A DNA stretch of 64,000 nt from Larkinella terrae (GCF_009668025.1 NZ_WJXZ01000011.1:173055-237054), one strand, 5' to 3'; numbered from the stretch's first letter, positions 27,340 through 37,404 are shown. A program made the numbers and translations. Notes: generated from the sequence alone by a model not told the origin.

Positions 27340-27939
27340 TTAACTAAGTAGCCCTACTTTTATTTTCTGCCCTCTCAGCCTGCTTAACGTAAAACGAGAG
27401 AGCCCTAAATACGAAGCAATGTGTTTTAAGGGCGTTCTTGCGCAGATATCGGGGTATTGCTGACAGAAGCGGTAATATCTTTCCTCGGCGTTGAGCATTC
27501 TGAGCGATCGAATGCGTTCGTCGAAGATGACCAGGTATTTTTCGCAGAGAACCCGGCCAATCATGTTGGTAATTGGATGTTTATAATAAAGTCGTTGTAA
27601 ATCCGGGTAAGAAATAAACAATAATTGCGAATCTTCGAGTAATTCCAGACTTTCCGACGATGGTACCTGCTTGAAAAAGCTATAGGTCGACAAGGCAATA
27701 TCCCCTTCAGCCGCAATCCAGGAAGTCACTTCTTTTCCTTCCACATAATAATAACTCCTTACTAAGCCCTGACCGATATAAAATAATTTATCAGCTACTT
27801 CTCCTATTGATACCAGGTGCGTTCCTTTCGGCAATTTCTGAACAATTAAATGTTGTCGAATAATACAGACAATCTCTTCATTTATCGGACAACTTTCCAG
27901 CAGTGATTCCAGAAATTTGGCATAAAATTGTTCTTTCAT
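27340..27939 (-). CDS. Crp/Fnr-family transcriptional regulator
   Basis: The 199-aa protein has an N-terminal cyclic-nucleotide-binding-like barrel at about 20-125 (LPKGTHLVSIGEVADKLFYI, GLVRSYYYVEGKEVTSWIA) and a C-terminal winged-helix region with IASYLGLSRFTLSRLRG as recognition segment. The classical cAMP-contact motif (RxS with conserved Glu) is not recognisable, as usual for Bacteroidota members. The ligand and target genes are unknown. The divergent DUF2141 gene upstream is a candidate target by position only. Confidence 0.88.
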   Translation of the reverse strand: MKEQFYAKFLESLLESCPINEEIVCIIRQHLIVQKLPKGTHLVSIGEVADKLFYIGQGLVRSYYYVEGKEVTSWIAAEGDIALSTYSFFKQVPSSESLELLEDSQLLFISYPDLQRLYYKHPITNMIGRVLCEKYLVIFDERIRSLRMLNAEERYYRFCQQYPDICARTPLKHIASYLGLSRFTLSRLRGQKIKVGLLS

Positions 27940-28176
27940 CGGGCTAGGGAGTCTATTTTCTTAATTTTTATTTCCTTGTTGAAGAAATAGACGTAGCATC
28001 TTGATATAAGTCACACATTTTATAAGAAATAAAAAATCAGGCCTATTTTTATCGATTATTCAACCCATTAAGGATAACCTTACTATTTATTGGTAACAAA
28101 TAGCTCTTTATTTGCTCCTTAAGAAAAACAATATCCATAAAATGATGTTTAATAAATCCTAAACACTTTCCAAAGT

Positions 28177-28587
28177 ATGTTACTATTTTTTGCAATACAG
28201 TTAATGACACTTTCTTGTTTTAATTCGGAAGCGAAGTTGAACGTGACGATTGAAAATATCAGACATTCTACCGGTCAAATTCGGGTTGGCCTGTATGCGG
28301 CCTGCGAGAATTTTCCGATGGGGTGCAAACCCATTGCCAGTCAGGTCATTGATGCCAGCGGCAATAACGTCCACCTGGCGTTTGATGTAAAACCGGGTGA
28401 CTACGCGGTTGCCCTTTTCCACGATGTGAACGGGAACGGAAAACTGGACAAGAATTTATTTGGCATTCCGAAAGAACCTTATGGATTCAGTAATAATTAC
28501 CGCCCGCGTGTATCGGGACCGGTTTTTGCCGACTGCCGGGTGCGCCTTGGTGCGTCAGAAAAAACGATTTCAATAAAATTAATCTGA
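28177..28587 (+). CDS. DUF2141 domain protein, probably secreted
   Basis: The 136-aa protein starts with a hydrophobic stretch (MLLFFAIQLMTLSC) that may be a signal peptide. The DUF2141 core follows: NVTIENIRHSTGQIRVGLY near residue 22 and AVALFHDVNGNGKLDKNLFGIPKEPYGFSNN (shown in part; HDVNGNGKLD is the hallmark) near 82. The Asp/Asn-rich loop could bind calcium. Biological role is unknown; the family is common in Bacteroidota envelopes. Confidence 0.82.
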   Translation: MLLFFAIQLMTLSCFNSEAKLNVTIENIRHSTGQIRVGLYAACENFPMGCKPIASQVIDASGNNVHLAFDVKPGDYAVALFHDVNGNGKLDKNLFGIPKEPYGFSNNYRPRVSGPVFADCRVRLGASEKTISIKLI

Positions 28588-28644
28588 CGTTCAGAAGTTT
28601 TTTAGTAACTTTACCCGGCAAATAACATATCCTGCTTATTTGCC

Positions 28645-30117
28645 ATGAGCTTAGACTCCTCAAAATTCCTCTACGAAGCGCTTACTTACGACGACGTTCT
28701 TCTTTTGCCTGCTTTTTCGGAGGTTCTCCCCCGCGATACCCAGACAACCACCCAATTGACCCGCAACATCCGGCTGAACATTCCGCTTATTTCGGCGGCA
28801 ATGGACACCGTCACGGAGTCTGAACTTGCGATCGCGATGGCGCAGGAAGGTGGGATCGGGATTATTCACAAAAACATGAGCATCGAACTGCAGGCGGAAC
28901 AGGTTCGGAAAGTGAAACGCTCGGAAAGCGGGATGATTATCGACCCGATTACGCTAACGGAGGGCGCCACTCTGGCCGACGCCCACCAGATCATGCGGGA
29001 ATCGAAAATCGGCGGTATTCCAGTCGTCGATGCGTCTAATAAACTCATCGGGATTCTGACCAACCGCGACCTGCGCTTCCAGACCGAACTCTCGAAGCCC
29101 GTCACGGACATCATGACCCGGACGAACCTGATTACGGCCCGGGAACGCATCACGCTCGAAGAAGCTGAAAGTATCCTGCAACAGTATAAAATTGAAAAAC
29201 TGCCGATTGTCGACGATCAAAACCGCCTGGTCGGTCTGATTACCTACAAGGATATCCTGAAGAAGAAAAACCACCCCAACGCCTGTAAAGATGAACTGGG
29301 GCGGTTGCGCGTGGGCGCGGCCGTGGGCGTGACGCCCGACTTGACCCGGCGCATCGAAGCCCTGGTAAAAGCCGGTGTCGACGTGATCAGCGTCGATACG
29401 GCGCACGGTCATTCGCAGGGCGTGATCGACGCCGTCCGGAATATTAAAAAGCAATTTCCGAAACTGGAAGTCATTGCCGGAAACGTGGCCACGGGCGCAG
29501 GTGCCAAAGCCTTAGCCGACGCCGGTGCTGATGCCGTAAAAGTGGGCGTTGGGCCGGGCAGTATCTGTACCACCCGGATTATTGCCGGGATCGGGATGCC
29601 GCAGCTAACGGCGGTTTATGAATCGGCGAAGGCGCTGAAAGGCACGGGCGTTCCGGTCATTGCCGACGGCGGTATTCGCTTTTCGGGTGATATTACGAAG
29701 GCGATTGCCGGTGGCGCGTATACGGTGATGGTAGGTTCGCTGCTGGCCGGAACCGAAGAAGCGCCGGGCGAAGTGGTGCTCTACGAAGGTCGCCGGTTTA
29801 AAACGTACCGGGGTATGGGCTCGGTGGAAGCGATGGAAGAAGGTTCCAAAGATCGGTATTTCCAGGATGCGGAAGACGACATCAAAAAGCTGGTTCCGGA
29901 AGGCATCGTCGGCCGGGTGCCCATCAAAGGCCGTGTGGCCGAGATTATTTATCAACTGGTCGGTGGTTTGAAAGCCGGAATGGGCTATTGCGGTGCCAAA
30001 GATATTGAAACGCTGCAGGACGCTAAGTTCGTAAAAATCACCTCCGCAGGTGTTCGCGAAAGCCACCCGCACGATATCCAGATTCAGAAAGAAGCCCCGA
30101 ATTATTCGTCGCGGTAA
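28645..30117 (+). CDS. guaB: Inosine-5'-monophosphate dehydrogenase
   Basis: This 490-aa cytoplasmic enzyme oxidises IMP to XMP with NAD+, the rate-limiting step of GMP synthesis. The barrel starts [17 protein letters not shown]. Two CBS domains occupy about 95-205 ([21 protein letters not shown] and [19 protein letters not shown]). The catalytic Cys lies in [15 protein letters not shown] near residue 305, and the flap contains [10 protein letters not shown]. The length is standard. It has its own terminator downstream. Confidence 0.97.
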   Translation: MSLDSSKFLYEALTYDDVLLLPAFSEVLPRDTQTTTQLTRNIRLNIPLISAAMDTVTESELAIAMAQEGGIGIIHKNMSIELQAEQVRKVKRSESGMIIDPITLTEGATLADAHQIMRESKIGGIPVVDASNKLIGILTNRDLRFQTELSKPVTDIMTRTNLITARERITLEEAESILQQYKIEKLPIVDDQNRLVGLITYKDILKKKNHPNACKDELGRLRVGAAVGVTPDLTRRIEALVKAGVDVISVDTAHGHSQGVIDAVRNIKKQFPKLEVIAGNVATGAGAKALADAGADAVKVGVGPGSICTTRIIAGIGMPQLTAVYESAKALKGTGVPVIADGGIRFSGDITKAIAGGAYTVMVGSLLAGTEEAPGEVVLYEGRRFKTYRGMGSVEAMEEGSKDRYFQDAEDDIKKLVPEGIVGRVPIKGRVAEIIYQLVGGLKAGMGYCGAKDIETLQDAKFVKITSAGVRESHPHDIQIQKEAPNYSSR

Positions 30118-30131
30118 AAACTATAATCGTA

Positions 30132-30175
30132 TCTGGGGACCGCCAGTTGGTCCCCAGACACGAGAATTTTTGTGA
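30132..30175 (+). terminator. Terminator after guaB
   Basis: TCTGGGGACC at 30132-30141 pairs perfectly with GGTCCCCAGA at 30149-30158 (10-bp GC-rich stem, 7-base loop), with ATTTTTG shortly after. Confidence 0.8.
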
Positions 30176-30228
30176 AATATAATCCCGCAGTTTTTCAAGG
30201 CAGACAATAAAAACCGGGTTTGCCCGTT

Positions 30229-30564
30229 ATGAGAAAACAGTCACAGACGATCTACGAAGTCAACATCCAGTACATTGGCTCCCTCAGTACGCTCCGTCAA
30301 CGCGAACCTTTCATTGTTTTCTTTTCCAATCTCAAAAAAGCCGTAGAAACCATCATTGGGCAATTGGCGCTGAACGGCTGGCCGCTCAAAGTCAATTACA
30401 CGGCGGTTTACCGGAGCCTGAAGCAGCGCGGCAGTTACCAGTGCGATTTCGACGTGGCCGGTGCCAAAGTCTTCCGCATCCGCATTGTTGCTCAGGTGTT
30501 GAACCCGGTTTTAACGACAATGGGAATCGACGAAAAACCCGCCGAACCGACGCGAAAGAAGTAA
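30229..30564 (+). CDS. Conserved-looking hypothetical protein, function unknown
   Basis: The protein is 111 aa from the ATG at 30229. It has no signal peptide or membrane segment. The sequence is a compact alpha/beta pattern (IYEVNIQYIGSLSTL, REPFIVFFSNLKKAVETII, LNGWPLKVNYTAVYRSLKQ, FRIRIVAQVLNP) with a Lys/Arg-rich end. It may be a small nucleic-acid or partner-binding domain, but no family is recognised. It follows guaB after its terminator and so is probably expressed on its own. Confidence 0.6.
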   Translation: MRKQSQTIYEVNIQYIGSLSTLRQREPFIVFFSNLKKAVETIIGQLALNGWPLKVNYTAVYRSLKQRGSYQCDFDVAGAKVFRIRIVAQVLNPVLTTMGIDEKPAEPTRKK

Positions 30565-30565
30565 C

Positions 30566-30595
30566 CCTGACAGCGGCTGCAAGCCCTGTCAGCGG
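30566..30595. repeat. Single copy of the CCTGACAGCGG repeat
   Basis: Thirty bases match the right arm of the palindrome at 12792-12821 at 27 positions. The unit can fold on itself through CTGACAG and CTGTCAG. It lies between convergent genes, as the paired copy does. Confidence 0.85.
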
Positions 30596-30620
30596 TTAAA
30601 ATCGCTGGTTGTTATAAGCC

Positions 30621-33128
30621 TTAATCATCGTCCCCTTCTTCCTCCTCCTCGTCATCATCATCTCCCTGGCCCAGTCGAACGAAAGCACCCCGGCGCGGAG
30701 CGGGCATGATGCTCTTTTCACCCCGGACGGTTTGCCACACAATCTCGCTGAAAATCAGGTCGTCAATGGCGTCCGGTTTGGTGAGATCAAACTGAAGGGA
30801 ACGCTGTGAATTCTTATTGACCGCAATGTTTTTCTGATTAATATCCGTTCCCGGCTCTTTCGACTGAAAAGGCGTTGCATTGGGTTTTCGGTCGAAACAC
30901 CGCCACATCGGAGTCGCAGCGGCATCGTACTGGCTCATCGGTTTCAGGCCCAGAATCAGCTCAATCGTGCGCAGCATGCCCGAGGTCGAGTACATGGTGT
31001 GATCCACAAAACCGCGTTTTACAAACCCACCGGCCACAAAAGCAATGGAGCGATGGGCATCGACGTGATCAGGCCCATTCTGAGCATCGTCTTCCAGAAT
31101 AAACACGACGGACTCGTTCCAGATGGGGCTTTGCGAAAGGTGTTCCACAAATCGGCCAACGGCAAGGTCATTGTCGCCAATGGCGGCATAGGGCGTCGGT
31201 TTCCCGACGGCGGCTCCGGACGTATGATCGTTTCCGAAGCGGATCGTATTCAGCTGTGGTACTTTTTTAGCGGCAACCAGCTGGTCGAACTCCTTTTCCC
31301 ATGCTTCTTCGCGCCTGCTGTCCATATAGCCCAGATCGAACCCTTTGAATTCGGGGCAGAATTTGCCCTGCAACGTTTTGATGTTGGCTTTTTCGTCATC
31401 GGCAAACCAACCGTAACTCCGGAAACTCACCCCGGCCCGCAGGCAGTGATCCCAGATAAAACCGTCCCGTGGGTGGGCAATTTCCTTCTGGCCTTCGTAA
31501 TCGTATGTACCGCCCCGGCCGCCGTAGCTCGTCACCCAGTTTTTCTCTACGTAATCATTGGCGTAAGCCGCCGACGACCAGTTATGTCCGTCGGCGCTGA
31601 CCTCGGCATCGACGTAAAAGTTATCCAACAGCACAAATTCCCTGGCCAGCGCGTGCTGGTTGGGCGTAAATTTTTCGGGAAAAAGACACAGCGCCGGATC
31701 GCCGTTGCCTTCTTTCATGTCACCCAGAATCTGGTCGTAAGTACGGTTTTCCTTGATGATGTAAAACACGTATTTAATGGGCGATTTGTCGCCCACCCGC
31801 CGGGGAATCGGGTTGCCCGCTTCTCCTTCTGCCTGGGTTTCCTTGGTTTTGGTGTAAGGCGTGTTGGCGTACACCAGCCGGGAATAAGCCGCCAGTTCTT
31901 CCGGTTTTGGCTGGTCGATGATCGAAAGCGTTCCTTTGAACAAACCGCCGATGTACTGTTGCCGACCGGTATTAGCCTGGGGGTTTGGGCCGACCTGCTG
32001 CGGCATTTTAGACAAAACCGGGTTGGGTCCCTTGGGGTTGGCTTTGGGCGAAAATCCTTTTCCGTTGGTAACAAACACTTTTGAGCCAATCACTTTTACT
32101 GCCGTCGGATACCAGCCGGTAGGAATAAAACCGCTCGAACGGGCGTGGCCTTTGGTGGTTACATCGAAAACCGCCAGGCAGTTGTTGTCGGCGTTGGCAA
32201 TGTAGAGCGTATTTTCATCGTCGCTCAACGCCAGTCCGTTCGGGGTAGTGCCTACGGGCGCATCCGGAAAGAGCGAGGCCGTCAGGGTTTCGATCACTGC
32301 CCGTTTCGTCACGTCGATCAACGCCACGGTGTTATCGTTGCCATTGGCGACAAACAGGAATTTGCCGTCGCGGGTCAGCAGCAGGTCGTTGGGATTTTTA
32401 TTCGTGGGAATTTTGGCGGTTATTTTCCGGGTATTCAGATCAACCATCAATACCGAGGAACCGCCCCAGAGCGATACGTACAGTTCGTTTTTATCGGCGG
32501 AAAGCAGGCAGGTATAGGCGGCCGCTCCCAGATTCATCCGGGTAACGGTTTGCCGGTTTTTGGTATCGCAGATGTACAAGGAACTATCCTCTTTGGTAAC
32601 CACGTACAGGCGGTTTTTGGCATTGTCCACGCACAGACCCGTCGGCGAAATTTTCACCGGCCACGGTTTTCCCAGCACAATGGGCGCGTCCGGCACCAAC
32701 TGATTATCCTCGATTTTGTAAACCAGAATTTTATTGTCGTTGCCTCCCGAAGCGTACAATTGTTTCTCATCGTCGCTGAATGCCAGTCCCAGATAGGCTT
32801 TACCGACGCGCGCGGTATCGACCACTTTCTCCGCTTTCACGTCGATCAGCGTAATGCTCTGGGTGCTTTGCCCGTTGTTGGTGACCGCCAGGTATTTTTG
32901 GGATGGCGAAACCACCAGATTCAACGGCAGATCGTCCAGATCGAGGCTGTTTCCGGCGGGTGTAAGCGACCAGCCATTGGGCAAACCGATGCGTTTGCTG
33001 TTCAACTGCTTATAAAAAGCAATTTCTTCCGCCTGCTGCCCCGAAGCGTTTTTCCGCTGGCAACCGGGAATTAGAAAAATGAGAAGAATCAGGCAAACGA
33101 GACGGGAAAAGAGGGACGCGTTTAACAT
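30621..33128 (-). CDS. Lipoprotein with YncE-like beta-propeller and phosphatase/phosphoesterase domain
   Basis: The 835-aa protein has a lipoprotein signal (Cys23 in LIPGCQ). Residues about 50-380 are a seven-bladed propeller of YncE type (AVTNNGQSTQSITLIDVKAEK, FVANGNDNTVALIDV, LYIANADNNCLAVFDV). Residues about 440-790 resemble alkaline-phosphatase-like phosphoesterases (YVFYIIKENRTYDQILGDM, DNFYVDAEVSADGHNWSS, VVFILEDDAQNGPDHVDAHR). The C-terminus is a run of Asp and Glu, perhaps a cation-binding tail. It is probably at the cell surface or in the periplasm; the substrate is unknown. Confidence 0.85.
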   Translation of the reverse strand: MLNASLFSRLVCLILLIFLIPGCQRKNASGQQAEEIAFYKQLNSKRIGLPNGWSLTPAGNSLDLDDLPLNLVVSPSQKYLAVTNNGQSTQSITLIDVKAEKVVDTARVGKAYLGLAFSDDEKQLYASGGNDNKILVYKIEDNQLVPDAPIVLGKPWPVKISPTGLCVDNAKNRLYVVTKEDSSLYICDTKNRQTVTRMNLGAAAYTCLLSADKNELYVSLWGGSSVLMVDLNTRKITAKIPTNKNPNDLLLTRDGKFLFVANGNDNTVALIDVTKRAVIETLTASLFPDAPVGTTPNGLALSDDENTLYIANADNNCLAVFDVTTKGHARSSGFIPTGWYPTAVKVIGSKVFVTNGKGFSPKANPKGPNPVLSKMPQQVGPNPQANTGRQQYIGGLFKGTLSIIDQPKPEELAAYSRLVYANTPYTKTKETQAEGEAGNPIPRRVGDKSPIKYVFYIIKENRTYDQILGDMKEGNGDPALCLFPEKFTPNQHALAREFVLLDNFYVDAEVSADGHNWSSAAYANDYVEKNWVTSYGGRGGTYDYEGQKEIAHPRDGFIWDHCLRAGVSFRSYGWFADDEKANIKTLQGKFCPEFKGFDLGYMDSRREEAWEKEFDQLVAAKKVPQLNTIRFGNDHTSGAAVGKPTPYAAIGDNDLAVGRFVEHLSQSPIWNESVVFILEDDAQNGPDHVDAHRSIAFVAGGFVKRGFVDHTMYSTSGMLRTIELILGLKPMSQYDAAATPMWRCFDRKPNATPFQSKEPGTDINQKNIAVNKNSQRSLQFDLTKPDAIDDLIFSEIVWQTVRGEKSIMPAPRRGAFVRLGQGDDDDEEEEEGDDD

Positions 33129-33341
33129 ACCGGAGAGCGTTTACGTAGCGACGAAAAATTCCAGAGCGATTTGAATTAGTAAAAGGCAAGTTCGGTAAAA
33201 TTTACCCATCCTGCGAACCACAAGCCGCGCCTTAACAGAATGATAAAGCGATACCTGTTGCCCAGGTCTCTGTCGGTTTCGTTCTATTTTCAGGAGATGT
33301 GGTAATGGATATTTGTGCCAGAATCAAACCGTTACACTCCC

Positions 33342-33839
33342 ATGAAACTTGCGAACCTAATTTTGATATTGGCCGGAACCACCACGGCTTTGATGGCCGG
33401 TATTTTCTTCGCGTTCTCCTGTTCCGTTAATTTAGGGCTGGGCCGACTGTCCGACGCTGTCTACCTCGCGGCTTTTCAATCCATTAACCGCGCCATTCAG
33501 AATCCGGTGTTTCTTCTGTGCTTCCTGGGCGCACCGGTTTTGCTGCCGCTCAGCGTCTGGCTCCAGTACCACCAGCCGCTGTCGGTGCGATTCTGGTTTT
33601 TGCTGGCGGCCACGCTGGTGTACGTTGTGGGCGCATTCGGCGTAACAATTTTTGGCAACATCCCGCTCAATAACCAACTCGATTCGTTTCCCCTGCTGTC
33701 GGCTTCGGCCGAAGAAATGACCCGGCAACGCGCGCAGTTTGAAGGTCCCTGGAACCGGCTGAATACCATCCGTACGCTTTCGTCGGCGCTGGCCGTTGCC
33801 CTGCTGACCATCGCCTACCTCAATCCTGACGAACAATAA
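33342..33839 (+). CDS. DUF1772 (anthrone oxygenase-like) membrane protein
   Basis: The 165-aa protein has about four transmembrane helices: LILILAGTTTALMAGIFFAF, NPVFLLCFLGAPVLLPLSVW, FWFLLAATLVYVVGAFGVTI and a C-terminal LSSALAVALLTIAY. The motif GVTIFGNIPLNN and the following FEGPWNRLNTIRT are typical of DUF1772. The family includes fungal anthrone oxygenases, but bacterial roles are not established. The ATG at 33342 is preferred to an upstream GTG at 33315. Confidence 0.85.
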   Translation: MKLANLILILAGTTTALMAGIFFAFSCSVNLGLGRLSDAVYLAAFQSINRAIQNPVFLLCFLGAPVLLPLSVWLQYHQPLSVRFWFLLAATLVYVVGAFGVTIFGNIPLNNQLDSFPLLSASAEEMTRQRAQFEGPWNRLNTIRTLSSALAVALLTIAYLNPDEQ

Positions 33840-34413
33840 GTTACCCTTCAAAAAGCCAACACAATCGCTTCGGCAAACCGGTAAAGCTCCTTTTTCTTAA
33901 ATTGAATTAGTGATTAAAAAAACAAAAAAAATGATAAAAACTTTTTTGTTTAAAGGATTAAGCATAGTTTTGAAGGCCGTAACTCTAACGATTGAGTACC
34001 AAAAAAACTCCGTTAAAGAATATTGAAAACCGTCAACCAAACGTTGAGCGAAAAGAATCTTTTGAAAATCCTATCCTAAGCTACCAATCCGAACTTTAGG
34101 TAAACACCACCGGAATTTACGGAAGATCGAAAGCTTCCGACTTGATCATTCCGGGTCTTTGTGAAAGTGAAATTGGTTCTAAACTCCTACAGAACAGTAA
34201 AAAACAGGTTGACTTTTAGTTTTAACCAATTGCTTAAACGATTAAGCGAATTCATGAACAGTTTTCAACAAAACCGTTATCCTATGAAACACAATGGGAA
34301 AGCCCACACGATTCCGCCCGGCGGAGAAGCGCCCCTGCTACGCACGCGTACCCTACTGAGCCCAACGCTCAGGTCGAGTTTCCTTTTTTCGTACCAATAA
34401 TCCATTTCCAACC
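33840..34413. other. Long intergenic region before the second susC
   Basis: These 574 bases are AT-rich at the left and contain a possible promoter (33945-33972). Transcription from it would give a leader of about 430 bases before susC, long enough for post-transcriptional control. An open frame at 34161-34400 has no recognisable domain and is not called. Confidence 0.6.
33945..33972 (+). promoter_or_regulatory. Candidate promoter for the second susCD operon
   Basis: TTTG at 33945-33948 and TAGTTTTG at 33965-33972 are separated by 16 bases, slightly shorter than usual. The -7 element fits TAnnTTTG exactly. Confidence 0.45.
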
Positions 34414-37404
34414 ATGAGAAAATCTCTAAAACTTTTCATTTTGCTGCTACTACTGGGGCCGGTTTACGCCTTTGCCCAGAGTAGTCGGGTAACCGGTAAA
34501 GTTACCGGCGTCGATAACCAGGGACTTCCCGGTGTCAACGTCCAGATCAGCGGCACAACGCTGGGAACGGCAACCGATGCGTCCGGCAATTTTTCGCTGA
34601 ACGCAGCGAGCAATGCTTCGCTGGTTTTTTCCAATATAGGTTACGCCAGCCAGACCATTCCGGTCAATGGACGCTCGGTCATCAACGTTCAGCTGGTGGA
34701 AGATTTAAAGACCCTGAATGAAGTCGTGGTGGTTGGGTACGGTTCCCAACGCAAAACCGACGTAACCGGCGCCCTCACGGCCATCTCTACGAAAGAATTT
34801 GCGCAGCAACCCGTTACGCGTCTGGATCAGGTGCTGCAGGGACGGGCTGCCGGTGTGCAGGTCACGCAAACCAACGGCGCACCCGGTGGCGACGCCCGCA
34901 TCCGGATTCGCGGTGCCAACTCGGTTTTGGGGAGTAACAACCCGCTGTACATCGTCGATGGCTACGTGGGTGCCGACTTTAACTTCGTGAATCCCAGCGA
35001 TATCGAAACCATTCAGGTGTTGAAAGATGCGGCTTCGACTTCGATCTACGGTAGCCGGGGCGCGAATGGCGTTGTCATCATCACGACCAAAAAAGGCGCG
35101 CGCGGCCTGAAAGTTAGCTACGAAGGCCAGTTCAGCGTGGCGCAGAACATCAAGCGCTACGACGTTTTACCAGCGGGCGAATTTGCCGAAATTGTGAACG
35201 CCCGGGCCACGGCCACCGGCTCGAACCTGCCGTTTACGGCTGCCCAGATTGCTGATTTTAAACAGAACGGCGGAACCGACTGGCAGAGTCTAGTCTTCCG
35301 GAATGGTGGTGGTCAGCAGCACCAGGTGACGGTTTCGGGCGGTGGTGACAAAACTACTTACCTGATCTCGGGTAATTTCCTGGATCAGAACGGGATCGTT
35401 AACAACAGCGGTTTTAAGCGGTATATTCTGCGTACCAACCTGAACACGAAGGTCAACGAGAAGCTTTCGTTCCGCGTCAACCTGTGGGGCACGCAATCCA
35501 AAAACCACAACACGCTCGACGGTGGTGCCATTGTGCAGGCCCTGGCCTGGGCACCGACTACGCCCGCTTACGGCACCGACGGCCAGCCGACTTTCACGGA
35601 CCCGATCGGTTCGGTTTACCGGAATCCGCTGGATTACCTGTACGATCAGTCGATCGACGCCAAACGCGCCAGCCTGAACATCAACGGCGGTTTGAACTAC
35701 AAACTACCCATCAAAGGCTTGTCGGTTGATTTGCAGTATGCGGTCAATTACCTGGACATCCAGAACCTGAACTTTACGGGCAAACGCCTGTCCAACAATG
35801 TGCCGAACGCCAGCCGGTATTCGTCGGAGCAGGTGACGCTGCAAAACACCAATACGCTGAATTATGACCTTAAAGTCGGCAATCACTCCCTGAACGCCGT
35901 AGCGGTTCTGGAAACGCAGCAGTTTACGGATCGGAACTTCACGGCGAGCGCTTCCGGCCTGCGGTTTCCGCAACTGGGCTACGACAACATTGGCGGCAAT
36001 ACCGCAGCGACCGTGGGATCCGCTTATCAGAAATGGACGCTGCTTTCGCTCCTGGGTCGGGTGAATTATGCTTATAAAGACAAATACCTGCTGACAGCGG
36101 CCGTTCGCCGGGATGGTTCGTCCAAATTCAGTGCCGCCAATCGGTACAGCGTTTTCCCGTCGGTCGCACTCGGCTGGCGGTTGTCGGAAGAAGATTTCAT
36201 CAAAAATCTCGGTGTTTTCAGCAACCTGAAACTGCGGGGTAGCTGGGGGATGACGGGTAGCCAGGCCATTAACCCCTACGCAACCCTGTCGACTTACGGA
36301 ACAACGGTCGTAGCTTTCAACAACAGCGCAGCCTCAGCGGGGGTGATTCTGGGCAATCCGGGCAATCCGGACCTCAAGTGGGAAACGACCAAACAAACCG
36401 ATGTGGGTCTGGAAATGGAATTCTGGAACGGCCGGTTGCGGGTCGAAGCCGATTATTTCAAGAAAAACACGACCGATCTGCTGCTGAACGTGGCCATTCC
36501 GAGCTACGCCGGAGGTGGTACGCAATACCGCAACGTGGGCGAAATCATGAACAAAGGTTTCGAGTTTTCCATCGGGGGAACGCCGATCGACCAGGGCGGT
36601 TTTCGCTGGGAAACCAACCTGAATTTCTCAACGCTGAAAAACCAGGTACTGAATCTGGGCGGTTTGCCCCGGCTGGGTACCGGCACCGGCGTTGGCGCGG
36701 GGATGTCGACCACGAACGAATTTATGCTGATGCCGGGCGAGCCGCTGGGATCGTACTGGGGACTGAAATACCTGGGCACCTGGAAACCGAACGAAGCCGA
36801 TCAGGCGGCCAAACAAGGCCGGGTGCCGGGTGATCCGCATTACCAGGATCTGAACGGCGATAACACGATCACGACCGACGACTTCCAGATCATTGGCCGG
36901 GCGTTCCCGAAAGCAACCGGCGGCTGGAACAACACATTTACGTACAAAGGTCTGACGTTGAACCTGTTCTTCAACGGCGTATTCGGCGTCGATAAGCTGA
37001 ACTACACCCGGGCGGCTGCGCTGTCGGGGTCGGGTGATGCGCGGCAATTCATTCTGTCGGAAATCCGCGACTACTACCGGCCGGGCAACGAAACTTCCGA
37101 TGTACCAGCCTTCACGAAAACGTACCAGCCCTTCACGCAATCGAGCCGGTTTCTGGAAGATGGCAGCTTCGTACGGCTGAAAAACGTCAGTCTTTCGTAT
37201 AACATCCCGAACGGTTTTCTGCGGAATAAAGGCACGATTCGGGTTTTCGCCAGCGCAACCAACCTGCTGACGATCACGAAATACAAAGGTCCGGACCCGG
37301 AATCCGCGCGCGTCGGTTCCAGTACAGACACCGCCATCGGCATTGACTACGGTTCGTATCCGAACGCGAAAACGTACACCTTCGGCATCAACCTGGGCTT
37401 CTAA
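34414..37404 (+). CDS. SusC/RagA-type TonB-dependent receptor (no STN domain)
   Basis: This 996-aa outer-membrane receptor has a signal peptide (MRKSLKLFILLLLLGPVYAFAQ), a carboxypeptidase-regulatory-like domain at about 24-100 (GLPGVNVQISGTTLGTATDA), the plug with VVVVGYGSQRKTDVTGA, DARIRIRGANS, and IYGSRGANGVVIITTKKG, then a long beta-barrel. It lacks the STN domain seen in the receptor at 1-3346 and has no FecR gene next to it, so it is probably controlled differently. With the SusD-like lipoprotein encoded 16 bases downstream it forms a lidded import complex for glycans or peptides of unknown identity. Confidence 0.95.
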   Translation: MRKSLKLFILLLLLGPVYAFAQSSRVTGKVTGVDNQGLPGVNVQISGTTLGTATDASGNFSLNAASNASLVFSNIGYASQTIPVNGRSVINVQLVEDLKTLNEVVVVGYGSQRKTDVTGALTAISTKEFAQQPVTRLDQVLQGRAAGVQVTQTNGAPGGDARIRIRGANSVLGSNNPLYIVDGYVGADFNFVNPSDIETIQVLKDAASTSIYGSRGANGVVIITTKKGARGLKVSYEGQFSVAQNIKRYDVLPAGEFAEIVNARATATGSNLPFTAAQIADFKQNGGTDWQSLVFRNGGGQQHQVTVSGGGDKTTYLISGNFLDQNGIVNNSGFKRYILRTNLNTKVNEKLSFRVNLWGTQSKNHNTLDGGAIVQALAWAPTTPAYGTDGQPTFTDPIGSVYRNPLDYLYDQSIDAKRASLNINGGLNYKLPIKGLSVDLQYAVNYLDIQNLNFTGKRLSNNVPNASRYSSEQVTLQNTNTLNYDLKVGNHSLNAVAVLETQQFTDRNFTASASGLRFPQLGYDNIGGNTAATVGSAYQKWTLLSLLGRVNYAYKDKYLLTAAVRRDGSSKFSAANRYSVFPSVALGWRLSEEDFIKNLGVFSNLKLRGSWGMTGSQAINPYATLSTYGTTVVAFNNSAASAGVILGNPGNPDLKWETTKQTDVGLEMEFWNGRLRVEADYFKKNTTDLLLNVAIPSYAGGGTQYRNVGEIMNKGFEFSIGGTPIDQGGFRWETNLNFSTLKNQVLNLGGLPRLGTGTGVGAGMSTTNEFMLMPGEPLGSYWGLKYLGTWKPNEADQAAKQGRVPGDPHYQDLNGDNTITTDDFQIIGRAFPKATGGWNNTFTYKGLTLNLFFNGVFGVDKLNYTRAAALSGSGDARQFILSEIRDYYRPGNETSDVPAFTKTYQPFTQSSRFLEDGSFVRLKNVSLSYNIPNGFLRNKGTIRVFASATNLLTITKYKGPDPESARVGSSTDTAIGIDYGSYPNAKTYTFGINLGF

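Noticed and set aside
26896..28176. AT-rich gap searched for tRNA or small RNA genes
   Set aside because: No cloverleaf signature with a TTCGA loop and CCA-type end was seen; only hairpins and promoter-like words were found.
34161..34400. A 79-codon frame upstream of the second susC
   Set aside because: No recognisable domain, no promoter at a suitable distance and atypical composition; it lies in the long leader region.
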